A stretch of 64,000 nucleotides of DNA from NCBI GenBank assembly GCA_947499145.1, contig CANMNB010000007.1, positions 62,001 through 126,000 of the forward strand, read 5' to 3'. This document shows positions 24,774 to 33,031 of the stretch, piece after piece. Both the position numbers and the translations under genes were made by a program. Below the pieces are notes generated by a model that searched no databases, was not told the origin of the DNA, and saw only the letters and a program-made list of their open reading frames with translations. The stretch is from an uncultured Arachnia sp. GTDB lineage: Bacteria > Actinomycetota > Actinomycetes > Propionibacteriales > Propionibacteriaceae. Each line of letters begins with the position of its first letter. Position 1 is the stretch's first letter.

Positions 24774-26288
24774 ATGGTTCCACGTCGAACGCCCGGGGCG
24801 ACCCTGGGCCTCCTGACAGCGGTTGCCCTCCTGCTCGTCGGATGTTCCCAGCCCGCACCGAGTGAGGAGCAGGAGCCCGTCGTCCTCGAGGTCGGCGCCA
24901 CTGCGGAACCGGTGGGGCTCGACCCGTCCACGGTCAGCGGCGCGGGGACGCCGTTCGTCTTGCTCTACAACGTCTACGAGACCCTGGTCCGCCTCGACGC
25001 CGAGGGCGCGATCCGCCCCTTGCTGGCCCTGGACTGGACCGTCTCGCCCGACAACACCACCTACACCTTCAACCTGGACCCCCAGGCGGCGTTCGCCAGC
25101 GGCGCGCCGGTCACGGCCGAGGCCGTCGTCACCTCCTACGAGCGCGTGATGGCCGATGAGGCCATCACGGACCAGATCAGCTCCAAGATGGGCCCGGTGG
25201 AGTCGATCGAGGCACTCGACGAGGACACGGTCGAGATCACCTTGTCCCGGCCGAGCAACCAGTGGCTCTACGACATGACGGGTCCCACGGGGATCGTCTA
25301 CGACCCCGAGGGGCTTGAGACCCTGAACGAGCAGCCGGCCGGCTCCGGCCCCTTCACCTTCGCCGAGTGGGACCAGGGGTCGCACCTCAAGCTCGACCGC
25401 AACCCCGACTACTGGGGCACCGACTCGCGCGTCGACGAAGTGTGGTTCCGCTACTACGCCGACCCGAACGCCATGAACACCGCGATGCTCTCGGGGCAGC
25501 TCGACGTCATCTCGAACCTCACGACTCCGCAGTCCGTCGACCAGTTCGCCGACGAGGAGCGGTTCACCATCCTCGAGGGCGTCACCGACGGTGAGGTCGT
25601 GCTCGGGTTCAACCACCGGACTGAGGCGCTGTCGGACCTCAAGGTCCGCCAGGCCATCATGCATGCCATCGACCGGGAGGCACTGCTGGACACCGTTTGG
25701 GGCGGGAAGGGCACGCTCATCGGGTCGATGGTCCCGCCCACGGACCCTTGGTACGAGGACCTCTCCGACGCCTACCCCTACGATCCCGAACGAGCCCGCG
25801 AGCTGCTGGCGGAGGCGGGCTACGAGACCGGGCCGACACTTCGGCTCCGGGTCCCCAACCTGCCCTACGGCCCCACCTCCGGCCGGTTCGTCGCCGAGCA
25901 GCTCCGCGCCGTCGGGATGGACATCCAGCTCGATGAGCTGGAGTTCCCCGCGCGGTGGCTGGACCTCGTCTACACCAAGGGCGACTACGACATGACCATC
26001 GTCGCTCACGTGGAGCCCCGGGACATCGACAACTTCGCCAACCCGGACTACTACTGGGGCTACGACAACCCGCAGTTCGCGAGCCTGCTGGAGGAGGCCG
26101 ACGCCGGCACGCCGGAGGAGCAGGTGGAGCTGATGGAGGAGGCGGCGCGCATGCTCAGCGAGGATGCGGCCGCGAACTGGCTGTTCCTGTTGCCGAACCT
26201 CATCATCACCACCACGGACGTGACGGGGATCGCGGCCAACGCCACGGGACTGTCGTTCGACCTCACCAGCGTCGCGACCAGCGACTGA
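24774..26288 (+). CDS. ABC transporter substrate-binding lipoprotein, family 5 (peptide/nickel type)
   Basis: The 504-residue extracellular solute-binding protein has a lipoprotein signal peptide: a basic start, a hydrophobic core and the lipobox LLVGC with Cys24. The mature part has the family 5 pattern: LEVGATAEPVGLDPSTV, then LRLDRNPDYWG-like LKLDRNPDYWGT, and LKVRQAIMHAIDREALL. It captures oligopeptides, nickel complexes or related ligands at the outer membrane face; the ligand cannot be told. It is the first gene of a complete five-gene importer. Confidence 0.92.
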   Translation: MVPRRTPGATLGLLTAVALLLVGCSQPAPSEEQEPVVLEVGATAEPVGLDPSTVSGAGTPFVLLYNVYETLVRLDAEGAIRPLLALDWTVSPDNTTYTFNLDPQAAFASGAPVTAEAVVTSYERVMADEAITDQISSKMGPVESIEALDEDTVEITLSRPSNQWLYDMTGPTGIVYDPEGLETLNEQPAGSGPFTFAEWDQGSHLKLDRNPDYWGTDSRVDEVWFRYYADPNAMNTAMLSGQLDVISNLTTPQSVDQFADEERFTILEGVTDGEVVLGFNHRTEALSDLKVRQAIMHAIDREALLDTVWGGKGTLIGSMVPPTDPWYEDLSDAYPYDPERARELLAEAGYETGPTLRLRVPNLPYGPTSGRFVAEQLRAVGMDIQLDELEFPARWLDLVYTKGDYDMTIVAHVEPRDIDNFANPDYYWGYDNPQFASLLEEADAGTPEEQVELMEEAARMLSEDAAANWLFLLPNLIITTTDVTGIAANATGLSFDLTSVATSD

Positions 26289-26297
26289 GCCCGTCCC

Positions 26298-27260
26298 GTG
26301 GGCACCCGCGCGATCCTCGTCCGGCTCGCTGGTCTCGTCACCAGCCTGCTCGTGGCGTCGGTGCTCATCTTCCTGGCCACCAATGCCCTGCCGGGGGACA
26401 TCGCCCAGATTCTGCTCGGCACCACCGCGTCCCCGGGTGAGGCGGCCGAACTCCGGGAGCGTCTTGGGCTGAACCGACCCCTGCCCGTGCGCTACCTGGA
26501 CTGGGTGGGGGGAGCGCTCGTCGGCGACTTCGGCCAGTCGTTCATCACCCCCGGACGAGAGGTCTGGACGCAGATCGCGCCCCGGCTCGGCGTGTCGGTG
26601 TCGCTGACACTCGCCTCCATGGTCCTCGCCATCGTCCTGGCGGTGCCCATGGGAGCCTTCGCGGCCGTCCGGCGCCGGCACACCAGCGGCTTCGTGATGT
26701 CGGCCGTCTCGCAGATAGGGCTGTCCATCCCCGCTTTCTGGGCGGGAATCTGGCTCGTCGTGATCTTCGCCGTGACCCTGCGCTGGCTGCCGGCCGGCGG
26801 CTACGTCCCCTTCACGGAATCCCCGATCCGGTGGGCGGAGCACATGGTGCTCCCGGTGACTTCGCTCGGGATCGTGCAGGCCAGTGTCCTGGCGCGCTAC
26901 GTCCGGAGTGCCGTCATCGAGGTCCTCGGCGAGGACTGGTTCCGGACCGCACGCTCGGTCGGCTGGTCCACCACCGGAGCCCTGCTCCGGCACGGCTCAC
27001 GCAACATCGCGATCTCCCTGCTGACGGTCATTGGACTCCAGCTGGCCACGGTCCTGGTCGGCGCCATCATCATCGAGCACGTGTTCGCGCTGCCGGGGCT
27101 CGGATCCCGGCTGCTGATGGCCGTCTCGCAGCGCGACCTGGCGCTCGTCCAGGCGATTGTCCTGCTGCTGGTGTGGGCGGTGCTGGTCATCAACTTCGTC
27201 GTCGACCTCACCTATCACCTCGTGGACCCGCGGCTGCGGCGTTCGGGGGAGGCGGCATGA
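26298..27260 (+). CDS. ABC transporter permease 1 (DppB/OppB type)
   Basis: The 320-residue integral membrane permease has six predicted helices. The first, LAGLVTSLLVASVLIFLATNALPGD, is typical of DppB. The cytoplasmic coupling loop shows RYVRSAVIEVLGEDWFRTARSVGWS, the EAA-like motif contacting the ATPase. It starts at a GTG nine bases after the binding-protein stop and overlaps the next permease start by ATGA. Confidence 0.92.
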   Translation: MGTRAILVRLAGLVTSLLVASVLIFLATNALPGDIAQILLGTTASPGEAAELRERLGLNRPLPVRYLDWVGGALVGDFGQSFITPGREVWTQIAPRLGVSVSLTLASMVLAIVLAVPMGAFAAVRRRHTSGFVMSAVSQIGLSIPAFWAGIWLVVIFAVTLRWLPAGGYVPFTESPIRWAEHMVLPVTSLGIVQASVLARYVRSAVIEVLGEDWFRTARSVGWSTTGALLRHGSRNIAISLLTVIGLQLATVLVGAIIIEHVFALPGLGSRLLMAVSQRDLALVQAIVLLLVWAVLVINFVVDLTYHLVDPRLRRSGEAA

Positions 27261-28069
27261 GGCGCGCGAACCTCGTCCTGGGCGGTGGACTGATCGCCCT
27301 CATCCTGGTCCTGGCCCTCGTCGGTCTTTTCTGGACGCCCTTCCCGCCCACCGCCATCGGCGTCGGTGAGCGGCTTGCCGGACCGGGCTGGCCCCACCTC
27401 CTCGGCACGGACGGTTTCGGCAGCGACGTCGCCTCACGGATCATGGCCGGTGCACAGCTGGTGCTCCTGGTCGGCGTCGTGGCTGTACTGATCGCCGCCG
27501 CCGTCGGCATTCCGGTCGGGATCGTCTCGGGCATGTCCGACGGCTGGTTCAGCGCCGTCCTGGCCAGGAGCGCGGACATCCTCTACGGCTTCCCGGCACT
27601 CCTCCTGGCCATCCTCTTCGCCGCGGCGGTGGGCGGCTCGACGTGGACCGCCACCTTCGCCATCGCCATCTCCACGATCCCGGCGTTCGTTCGAATCGCG
27701 CGCGCGGCGACGCTCCAGGTGATGAGCCTGGGCTTCGTCGAGGCGGCACGGCTCTCCGGCACGCCGAGGCTCCAGATCGCCCTGCGTCACGTGCTGCCCA
27801 ACATCGCCCCGGTGCTGGGTGTGCAGGCGTCGGTGAGCATCGGCATCGCGATCCTCGCCGAGGCCGGACTGTCCTATCTGGGACTGGGGTCCGGACCGGA
27901 GACCCCGACGTGGGGCCGCATGCTGCGCGAGGCGCAGGACCACTTGTTCAACGCACCGATCGTGGCCCTGTGGCCAGGCCTGGCTGTGGCGCTGGCGACG
28001 CTCGGGTTCAACCTGCTCGGGGATGGGCTGCGGGACCTCCTCGACCCCAAGCTGCGGGAGCTCGCATGA
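27257..28069 (+). CDS. ABC transporter permease 2 (DppC/OppC type)
   Basis: The 270-residue second permease starts at the ATG at 27257; the longer ORF-track frame is a shadow of permease 1. The DppC hallmark HLLGTDGFGSDVASRIMAGA follows the first helix, and the coupling loop reads RAATLQVMSLGFVEAARLSG. It forms the transport channel with permease 1. ATGA overlaps on both sides indicate strict co-translation within the operon. Confidence 0.92.
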   Translation: MRRANLVLGGGLIALILVLALVGLFWTPFPPTAIGVGERLAGPGWPHLLGTDGFGSDVASRIMAGAQLVLLVGVVAVLIAAAVGIPVGIVSGMSDGWFSAVLARSADILYGFPALLLAILFAAAVGGSTWTATFAIAISTIPAFVRIARAATLQVMSLGFVEAARLSGTPRLQIALRHVLPNIAPVLGVQASVSIGIAILAEAGLSYLGLGSGPETPTWGRMLREAQDHLFNAPIVALWPGLAVALATLGFNLLGDGLRDLLDPKLRELA

Positions 28070-28893
28070 GCAGGCTCGAAGTACGCGACCTGCGCATCGC
28101 CTTCGGCCGTCGCCAGCGCGTCGCCGTCGACGGCATCTCCTTCAGCATCGACGAGGGGGAGCGGCTCGGCATCATCGGGCAGTCCGGGTCCGGCAAGTCG
28201 GTCACGGCCCTGGCCGTCATCGGCCTGCTGCCGGAGACGGCCCACGTGTCGGGCTCCATCCAACTCGACGGGCGGGAACTGGTCGGGATGCGCGAGGGGG
28301 ACCTGCAGGACCTGCGTGGCGAGGACGTCTCGATGGTCTTCCAGGAACCCATGACCGCGCTCGACCCGACGATGCGGGTGGGTCGCCAGATCGGCGAGGC
28401 CGTCGCGCTGCACCATCGCGACCGCCACGGCTCCATCCGCGACGAGGTGCTCAGCTGGCTCGGCCGAGTGGGGTTGCCCGACGCGGAGCGCATTGCGGAT
28501 TCCTACCCGCACCAGCTGTCGGGCGGGCAGCGGCAACGGGTCCTCATCGCGATGGCGCTCGCGAACCGCCCTGGTCTGGTGCTCTGCGACGAACCGACGA
28601 CGGCGCTCGACGTGCTGGTGCAGCGCCAGATCCTCGACCTCCTCGACGTGGAGCTCGCCGGACGCTCGGCGCTCTTCGTCTCCCACGACCTGGCCGTTGT
28701 CGCCCAGGTGTGCCAACGCGTCGCCGTGATGCTCGACGGCCGGATCGTCGAGACCGGCCCGATCCGCGAGGTGATCGAGGATCCCCGCCATCCCTACACC
28801 AAGGGGCTCATCGCCTCGGCGAGGGTGGGCGACGTGCCCGTCGGGCAGCGGCTGCCCACCGTCGCCGACTACTACGACGAGGCGGCGCCGTGA
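28066..28893 (+). CDS. ABC transporter ATP-binding protein 1 (DppD/OppD type)
   Basis: The 275-residue ATPase has Walker A GQSGSGKSVTA near residue 37, Q-loop MVFQEPMTALDPTMR, signature LSGGQRQRVLIAMAL and Walker B LVLCDEPTTALD. The C-terminus, DPRHPYTKGLIASAR, is the oligopeptide-transporter extension, though the usual Cys-rich Fe-S segment seen in many DppD proteins is missing here. It starts at the ATG at 28066 inside the permease stop and powers import with the next ATPase. Confidence 0.92.
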   Translation: MSRLEVRDLRIAFGRRQRVAVDGISFSIDEGERLGIIGQSGSGKSVTALAVIGLLPETAHVSGSIQLDGRELVGMREGDLQDLRGEDVSMVFQEPMTALDPTMRVGRQIGEAVALHHRDRHGSIRDEVLSWLGRVGLPDAERIADSYPHQLSGGQRQRVLIAMALANRPGLVLCDEPTTALDVLVQRQILDLLDVELAGRSALFVSHDLAVVAQVCQRVAVMLDGRIVETGPIREVIEDPRHPYTKGLIASARVGDVPVGQRLPTVADYYDEAAP

Positions 28894-29666
28894 GTGGGGC
28901 GTTGTTGGAGATGCGCGGCGTCGAGGTCACCTACCGTCGCGCCGGACAGTCGTTCGTGGCGCTGCGCGACGTGGACTTCGCTCTGCGCCGCGGAGAGCGG
29001 GTGGGTGTCGTCGGGGGTTCCGGATCCGGCAAGACCACACTGGCGCGCACCCTGCTGGGGCTGGTTCGGCCGAGTGCGGGAGAGGTCCGCTTCCGGGACG
29101 AGCGCGTCGACCACGTGCCCGAGAAGCACCTCGCTGCCCTGCGACACGCCGTGACACTGGTGTTCCAGGACCCCAACTCGTCGCTCAACCCCCGGATGCG
29201 CCTGGGTGACATCATCGCCGAGCCGCTGCGCTCCCCGCGGATCTCGGACCGCCCGCGGACCAGGGAGGCCCGGCGCGCCGTGGCCGATGTCCTGGAGTCC
29301 GTGGGACTGGAGGCCGACGTCGTCGACCGCTTCCCGCACCAGCTCTCCGGTGGCCAGCGCCAGCGCATCGCCATCGCCCGGGCTCTGGTGTCGAATCCCG
29401 AGGCGATCATCGCCGACGAGCCGGTCTCGGCCCTCGACGTCTCCGTGCGTGCCCAAGTGTTGAACCTCCTCGCCGACGCCGTCGCCACTCGAGGCATCGG
29501 CCTGTTGTTCGTCTCACACGACCTGGGTGTGGTCCGCCACCTCTGCGACCGTGTCGTCGTCATGGCCGAGGGGCGCGTCGTGGAGGAGGGCCCTGTCGCG
29601 GCCGTCTTCGAACAACCGCAGCACCCCTACACCCGCGAGCTCCTGGCCGCCAGCCTGTCGCTCTGA
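28890..29666 (+). CDS. ABC transporter ATP-binding protein 2 (DppF/OppF type)
   Basis: The 258-residue ATPase starts at the GTG at 28890 (GTGA overlap with the previous stop). It has Walker A GGSGSGKTTLA, Q-loop LVFQDPNSSLNPRM, signature LSGGQRQRIAIARAL, Walker B IIADEPVSALD and the H-loop FVSHDLGVVRHL. QHPYTRELLAAS at the C-terminus is family typical. It completes the heterodimeric ATPase of the importer. The ORF track frame starting at 28023 overlaps the first ATPase and is not the real start. Confidence 0.92.
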   Translation: MSGALLEMRGVEVTYRRAGQSFVALRDVDFALRRGERVGVVGGSGSGKTTLARTLLGLVRPSAGEVRFRDERVDHVPEKHLAALRHAVTLVFQDPNSSLNPRMRLGDIIAEPLRSPRISDRPRTREARRAVADVLESVGLEADVVDRFPHQLSGGQRQRIAIARALVSNPEAIIADEPVSALDVSVRAQVLNLLADAVATRGIGLLFVSHDLGVVRHLCDRVVVMAEGRVVEEGPVAAVFEQPQHPYTRELLAASLSL

Positions 29667-29710
29667 CGTCCATGCCGGCCGAGACGGTGAACGGCCCGGA
29701 GGGCGGCCGG

Positions 29711-29716
29711 TATTGT
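29711..29716 (+). promoter_or_regulatory. -10-like element directly before serA
   Basis: TATTGT ends 8 bases before the GTG of serA, so transcription from it would start at or next to the start codon. No Shine-Dalgarno sequence is visible. No clear -35 is seen. Confidence 0.5.
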
Positions 29717-29724
29717 GGCTGCTC

Positions 29725-30915
29725 GTGAAGGTGCTGCTGCTTGAGAACATCCACTCCGAGGCCCATCGCGTGCTCACCAGCCGCGGGTACGACGTGACCA
29801 ACGTCGGCAGCGCGCTGGCCGAGGACGAACTCATCGAGGCGCTCGACGGGGTCGATTTCCTGGGCATCCGGTCGCGGACCTACATCACTCGCCGCGTGCT
29901 CGAGTCGGCACCGCAGCTCAGCGCCATCGGCGCCTTCTGCATCGGCACCAACCAGATCGACCTCGGCGCGGCCGCGGACCGCGGCGTCGCGGTGTTCAAT
30001 GCGCCGTATTCCAACACCCGCTCCGTGGTGGAACTTGCCATCGCGGAGATCATTTCGATGGCTCGCCACCTGACCGATCGCAACGCCGACATGCACGCGG
30101 GTGTCTGGGACAAGACGGCCATCGGCTCGCACGAGGTGCGTGGCCGGACGCTGGGCATCGTCGGATACGGCAACATCGGCTCCCAGTTGTCGGTGATGGC
30201 CGAGGCCCTCGGGATGCACGTGTACTTCTACGACCTCGTCGATCGACTGGCGCTCGGCAACGCGCGCCGCGTCAACTCTCTCGAGGAGTTGCTGGAGGTC
30301 TCCGAGACCATCTCGCTGCACGTCGACGGCCGCGCGAGCAACGCCGGCCTGTTCGGTGCGGAGCAGTTCGCCCAGATGCGTCCCCGGTCGCTGTTCCTCA
30401 ACCTGTGCCGCGGCAACGTCGTCGACCACGACGCCCTCCACGACAACCTGGTCAGCGGACACATCGCTGGTGCCGCGATCGACGTGTTCCCGACCGAGCC
30501 CAAGGCGAAGGGCGAGGAATTCGTCTCCAAGCTCCGAGGGCTGCCCAACGTCATCCTCACCCCGCACATCGGCGGCTCCACCCAGGAGGCCCAGGTCGAC
30601 ATCGGTCGTTACGTCGCGGGCAAGTTGGCCGACTACGACGCGCACGGGACGACGTCGATGTGCGTCAACCTGCCCGAGGTCGCGGCCCCGGCCCCGGCCG
30701 AGCAGCGAGTCGTGCACCTGCACCACAACGTGCCCGGCGTCATGGCGCGCCTGAACCAGGCACTCGCCAACCACGACATGAACATCGGCGCCCAGACACT
30801 GGCAACGCGCGGACTGCTCGGTTACGCGGTGACCGACATCGCGGGGGAGCACTACGACGGTCTGATGGCTGAGCTGGAGGGGCTCGACGAGACCATCCGC
30901 GTGCGCGTCATCTGA
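29725..30915 (+). CDS. serA: D-3-phosphoglycerate dehydrogenase
   Basis: This enzyme catalyses the first step of serine synthesis, NAD-dependent oxidation of 3-phosphoglycerate. The 396-residue protein has the NAD-binding GIVGYGNIGSQL, the substrate-contact Arg in LFLNLCRGNVVDHDAL and the catalytic His in LTPHIGGSTQE. A C-terminal ACT-type regulatory domain begins around VVHLHHNVPGVMARLNQA. This is the shorter E. coli-like type (410 aa), not the about 530-residue mycobacterial type. The start is taken as the GTG at 29725, the only one giving the family N-terminus KVLLLENIHSEA. Confidence 0.95.
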   Translation: MKVLLLENIHSEAHRVLTSRGYDVTNVGSALAEDELIEALDGVDFLGIRSRTYITRRVLESAPQLSAIGAFCIGTNQIDLGAAADRGVAVFNAPYSNTRSVVELAIAEIISMARHLTDRNADMHAGVWDKTAIGSHEVRGRTLGIVGYGNIGSQLSVMAEALGMHVYFYDLVDRLALGNARRVNSLEELLEVSETISLHVDGRASNAGLFGAEQFAQMRPRSLFLNLCRGNVVDHDALHDNLVSGHIAGAAIDVFPTEPKAKGEEFVSKLRGLPNVILTPHIGGSTQEAQVDIGRYVAGKLADYDAHGTTSMCVNLPEVAAPAPAEQRVVHLHHNVPGVMARLNQALANHDMNIGAQTLATRGLLGYAVTDIAGEHYDGLMAELEGLDETIRVRVI

Positions 30916-30992
30916 GCCACCGAGGCGCCCTCCCGCCGGGCCTCACTCGGCCGTGCATCCGCGCCGCCCCTCGCATCGAGCCTCTCACGAAA

Positions 30993-31009
30993 ATCGATCA
31001 CTGATCGAT
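30993..31009. repeat. 17-bp palindrome, copy 1
   Basis: ATCGATCA-C-TGATCGAT has perfect 8-bp arms. Its flanks (ACGAAA on the left, TCTCCCCCGT on the right) are shared in inverted orientation with copy 3, giving a repeat of about 30 bp. Confidence 0.8.
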
Positions 31010-31031
31010 TCTCCCCCGTGTGCCCGCGACA

Positions 31032-31048
31032 ATCGATCACTGATCCCT
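31032..31048. repeat. 17-bp palindrome, copy 2 (degenerate right arm)
   Basis: ATCGATCA-C-TGATCCCT keeps the left arm and the first half of the right arm; the last bases differ. It starts 39 bp after copy 1, in the same orientation. Confidence 0.65.
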
Positions 31049-31141
31049 CTCGAGACGCCCGGGTAGGTACCGTCGCCGTCGTCGAGGTCACCGTCGAAAC
31101 CCCGCACTCTCCGTTCACTTTTTTGAGGTGGACGGGGGAAG

Positions 31142-31158
31142 ATCGATCAGTGATCGAT
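31142..31158. repeat. 17-bp palindrome, copy 3 (inverted)
   Basis: ATCGATCA-G-TGATCGAT is the exact reverse complement of copy 1, with matching flanks GACGGGGGA and TTTTCG. It lies 59 bp before the hisN stop. Confidence 0.8.
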
Positions 31159-31217
31159 TTTCGGAAGCGGGGTGAAGCCCGACGGCGGGGTGCGTCGGCG
31201 GAGCCCAGCCGACGCGG

Positions 31218-32015
31218 TCAGCGGCTGGCTCGGAGGGCGTCCAGTACCACCGGGTGGAGCGCGCCGTTGGTGGCGACGGCACCAGGGCCCCACGGGCCGT
31301 CCTGGCCCTCGAGGTTGGTGAACGTCCCGCCGGCCTCGCGCACGATGATGTCGAGGGCTGCCATGTCGTAGAGCTCGAGGTCGGGCTCGCAGGCGATGTC
31401 CACGGACCCCTCGGCAACGAGCATGTAGCTCCAGAAGTCTCCATAGGCGCGGCTGCGCCAGCACTCCCGCATCAGGTCGACGAAGCCCTGGCCGCGCCCG
31501 GAGTCCACCCACTCGCCGACGTCCGAGTACGACATCGACGCGTCCTGCAGCGAACCCACCTTGCTGACCCGGATCTCGCTCGCGTTGAGGATGGAGCGCC
31601 CGGTGAACGCGCCGTCCCCGCTGCTGGCCCACCACCGGCGGCCGAGCGACGGTGCGGAGACCACGGCAGCGGCGATCTCATCCTCCACCTGGAGGGCGAT
31701 CAGGGTGGCCCAGACGGGCACGCCGCGCAGGTAGTTCTTGGTGCCGTCGATGGGGTCGATGATCCAGCGTCGGTCGCTCTGGCCGGTGTCGTCGAACTCC
31801 TCGCCGTGGACCGCGTCGCGCGGGCGGGTCCGTGAGAGCGTGCGCCGGATGGCCTCCTCGATGGCCGTGTCGGTCTCCGTGACCGGCGTGGCGTCGGGCT
31901 TCGTGTTCACCTGCAGGTCGAGGGCCTTGAACCTGTTCATGGACAACGAGTCGGCGTCGTCGGCCATGAGGTGCATCAGCCGGAGATCATCTGTGAGCGC
32001 TTTGGAGCGGGCCAT
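31218..32015 (-). CDS. hisN: Histidinol-phosphatase (inositol monophosphatase family)
   Basis: The 265-residue metal-dependent phosphatase has the family motifs HGEEFDD near residue 70, WIIDPIDGTKNYLRG, and LYDMAALDIIVREAGG. Actinobacterial proteins of this subgroup, next to aroA and rsgA, act as HisN, removing phosphate from histidinol phosphate; inositol-1-phosphatase activity is an alternative. The ORF-track frame reaches 32744, but the ATG at 32015 gives the full family N-terminus. It lies 32 bp after rsgA and is probably the last gene of the DoxX-aroA-rsgA-hisN run. Confidence 0.87.
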   Translation of the reverse strand: MARSKALTDDLRLMHLMADDADSLSMNRFKALDLQVNTKPDATPVTETDTAIEEAIRRTLSRTRPRDAVHGEEFDDTGQSDRRWIIDPIDGTKNYLRGVPVWATLIALQVEDEIAAAVVSAPSLGRRWWASSGDGAFTGRSILNASEIRVSKVGSLQDASMSYSDVGEWVDSGRGQGFVDLMRECWRSRAYGDFWSYMLVAEGSVDIACEPDLELYDMAALDIIVREAGGTFTNLEGQDGPWGPGAVATNGALHPVVLDALRASR

Positions 32016-32047
32016 GCGGACCAACCTATCGAACCGGCGCCGCAAAC

Positions 32048-33031
32048 TCAGGCGAAGGCGCGCTCCATGCGGCGGAAAGATGCCAGTCGTTCCAGGGCGA
32101 GACGGCCCTCCTCGACCGCCGCGTCCAGGGCGCACTCCGGCTCCGTGGACGTGTGGCGGCACCCGCGCGGACAGTCCTGGGTGATCTCTGCCAAGTCGTG
32201 GAATGCGCCGACGATCGAGGCCGGGTCGACGTGGCTGATACCGAAGCTCCGCACGCCGGGGGTGTCGACGATCCAGCCTCCGTCGGGGAGCTCGATGGCC
32301 ATCGCGGAGGTCGACGTGTGGCGCCCCTTGCCCGTCAGCTCGCTGACGATGCCGGTGGCGCGGTGCTGGCCGGGGACCAGCGCGTTGACGAGCGTGGACT
32401 TGCCGACCCCGGAGTGCCCCACGAGCACCGTGACGCGGTCCGCCAGCACGTCGCGCACTTCCGCGAGGTCCGCCCCCGGCTGGGTGACGACGATCGGGAC
32501 GTCGAGCGGTTCGTACGCGGCCTGCAGGGCCTCGGGGCTCGCCAGGTCCGCCTTGGTCAGGCAGAGGATGGGGCTGACTCCTGCGTCGAAGGCGGCCACC
32601 AGGATGCGGTCGATCATCCCCATGCGCGGCTCCGGATCGGCAAGGGCGGTGACAATCATGAGCTGGTCGGCGTTGGCGACGATGGGACGTTCGAAGGTGT
32701 CGGCGTCGTCGGCGCTCCGCCGCAGCATGGTGCGCCGCTCGCACACCTCGACGATGCGCGCGAGGGTGCCCTCGGCGCCGGTGACGTCGCCGTCGAGCTT
32801 GACGAGGTCACCGACGATGACGCCCTTGCGGCCGATGACCCGCGCCTTCGTGGCCGTCACCGCCCTGCCGTCGTCCAGCAACTGGCAGCGGTAGCGTCCT
32901 CGGTCCACGGTGACCACCCGGGCGGTCGGGGCATCGCGGTAGTCGGGTCGCTCCTTGGTGCGCGGCCGGGATCGGCGTCGGGGGCGTTCGAAGGCGCGGT
33001 GGTCGTCGTCGAACATCCCGGCGCGTGCCAT
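32048..33031 (-). CDS. rsgA: Ribosome small subunit-dependent GTPase A
   Basis: RsgA helps late 30S subunit maturation. The 327-residue protein shows the circularly permuted GTPase order: the G4-type LTKADL comes before G1 GHSGVGKSTLVNAL and G3 IVDTPGVRSFG. An OB fold precedes the GTPase (GRKGVIVGDLVKLDG). The C-terminal zinc finger is CPRGCRHTSTEPECAL. Its ATG shares one base with the aroA stop (TGATG), indicating coupled translation. Confidence 0.95.
   Translation of the reverse strand: MARAGMFDDDHRAFERPRRRSRPRTKERPDYRDAPTARVVTVDRGRYRCQLLDDGRAVTATKARVIGRKGVIVGDLVKLDGDVTGAEGTLARIVEVCERRTMLRRSADDADTFERPIVANADQLMIVTALADPEPRMGMIDRILVAAFDAGVSPILCLTKADLASPEALQAAYEPLDVPIVVTQPGADLAEVRDVLADRVTVLVGHSGVGKSTLVNALVPGQHRATGIVSELTGKGRHTSTSAMAIELPDGGWIVDTPGVRSFGISHVDPASIVGAFHDLAEITQDCPRGCRHTSTEPECALDAAVEEGRLALERLASFRRMERAFA

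Larger units (their letters stand above)
30916..31217. other. Convergent intergenic region with palindromic repeats
   Basis: About 300 bp separate serA and hisN, which converge. No credible gene is seen. The region is locally A+T richer and contains three copies of ATCGATCA-C/G-TGATCGAT (listed separately) and a TTTTTTG run near 31121. Just after serA, GAGGCGCCC and GGGCCTC could form an imperfect stem without a T-tract. Confidence 0.6.

Noticed and set aside
23463-26993. 1176-residue minus-strand ORF
   Set aside because: Only the 3' third (to 24632) encodes a recognisable FUSC protein; the rest is antisense to the substrate-binding and permease genes and reads as low-complexity His/Asp/Gly/Arg sequence, a high-GC shadow.
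30916-31217. CRISPR array or tRNA in the repeat-bearing spacer
   Set aside because: Only three palindromic copies with unequal spacing (39 and 110 bp) and mixed orientation; no cloverleaf.
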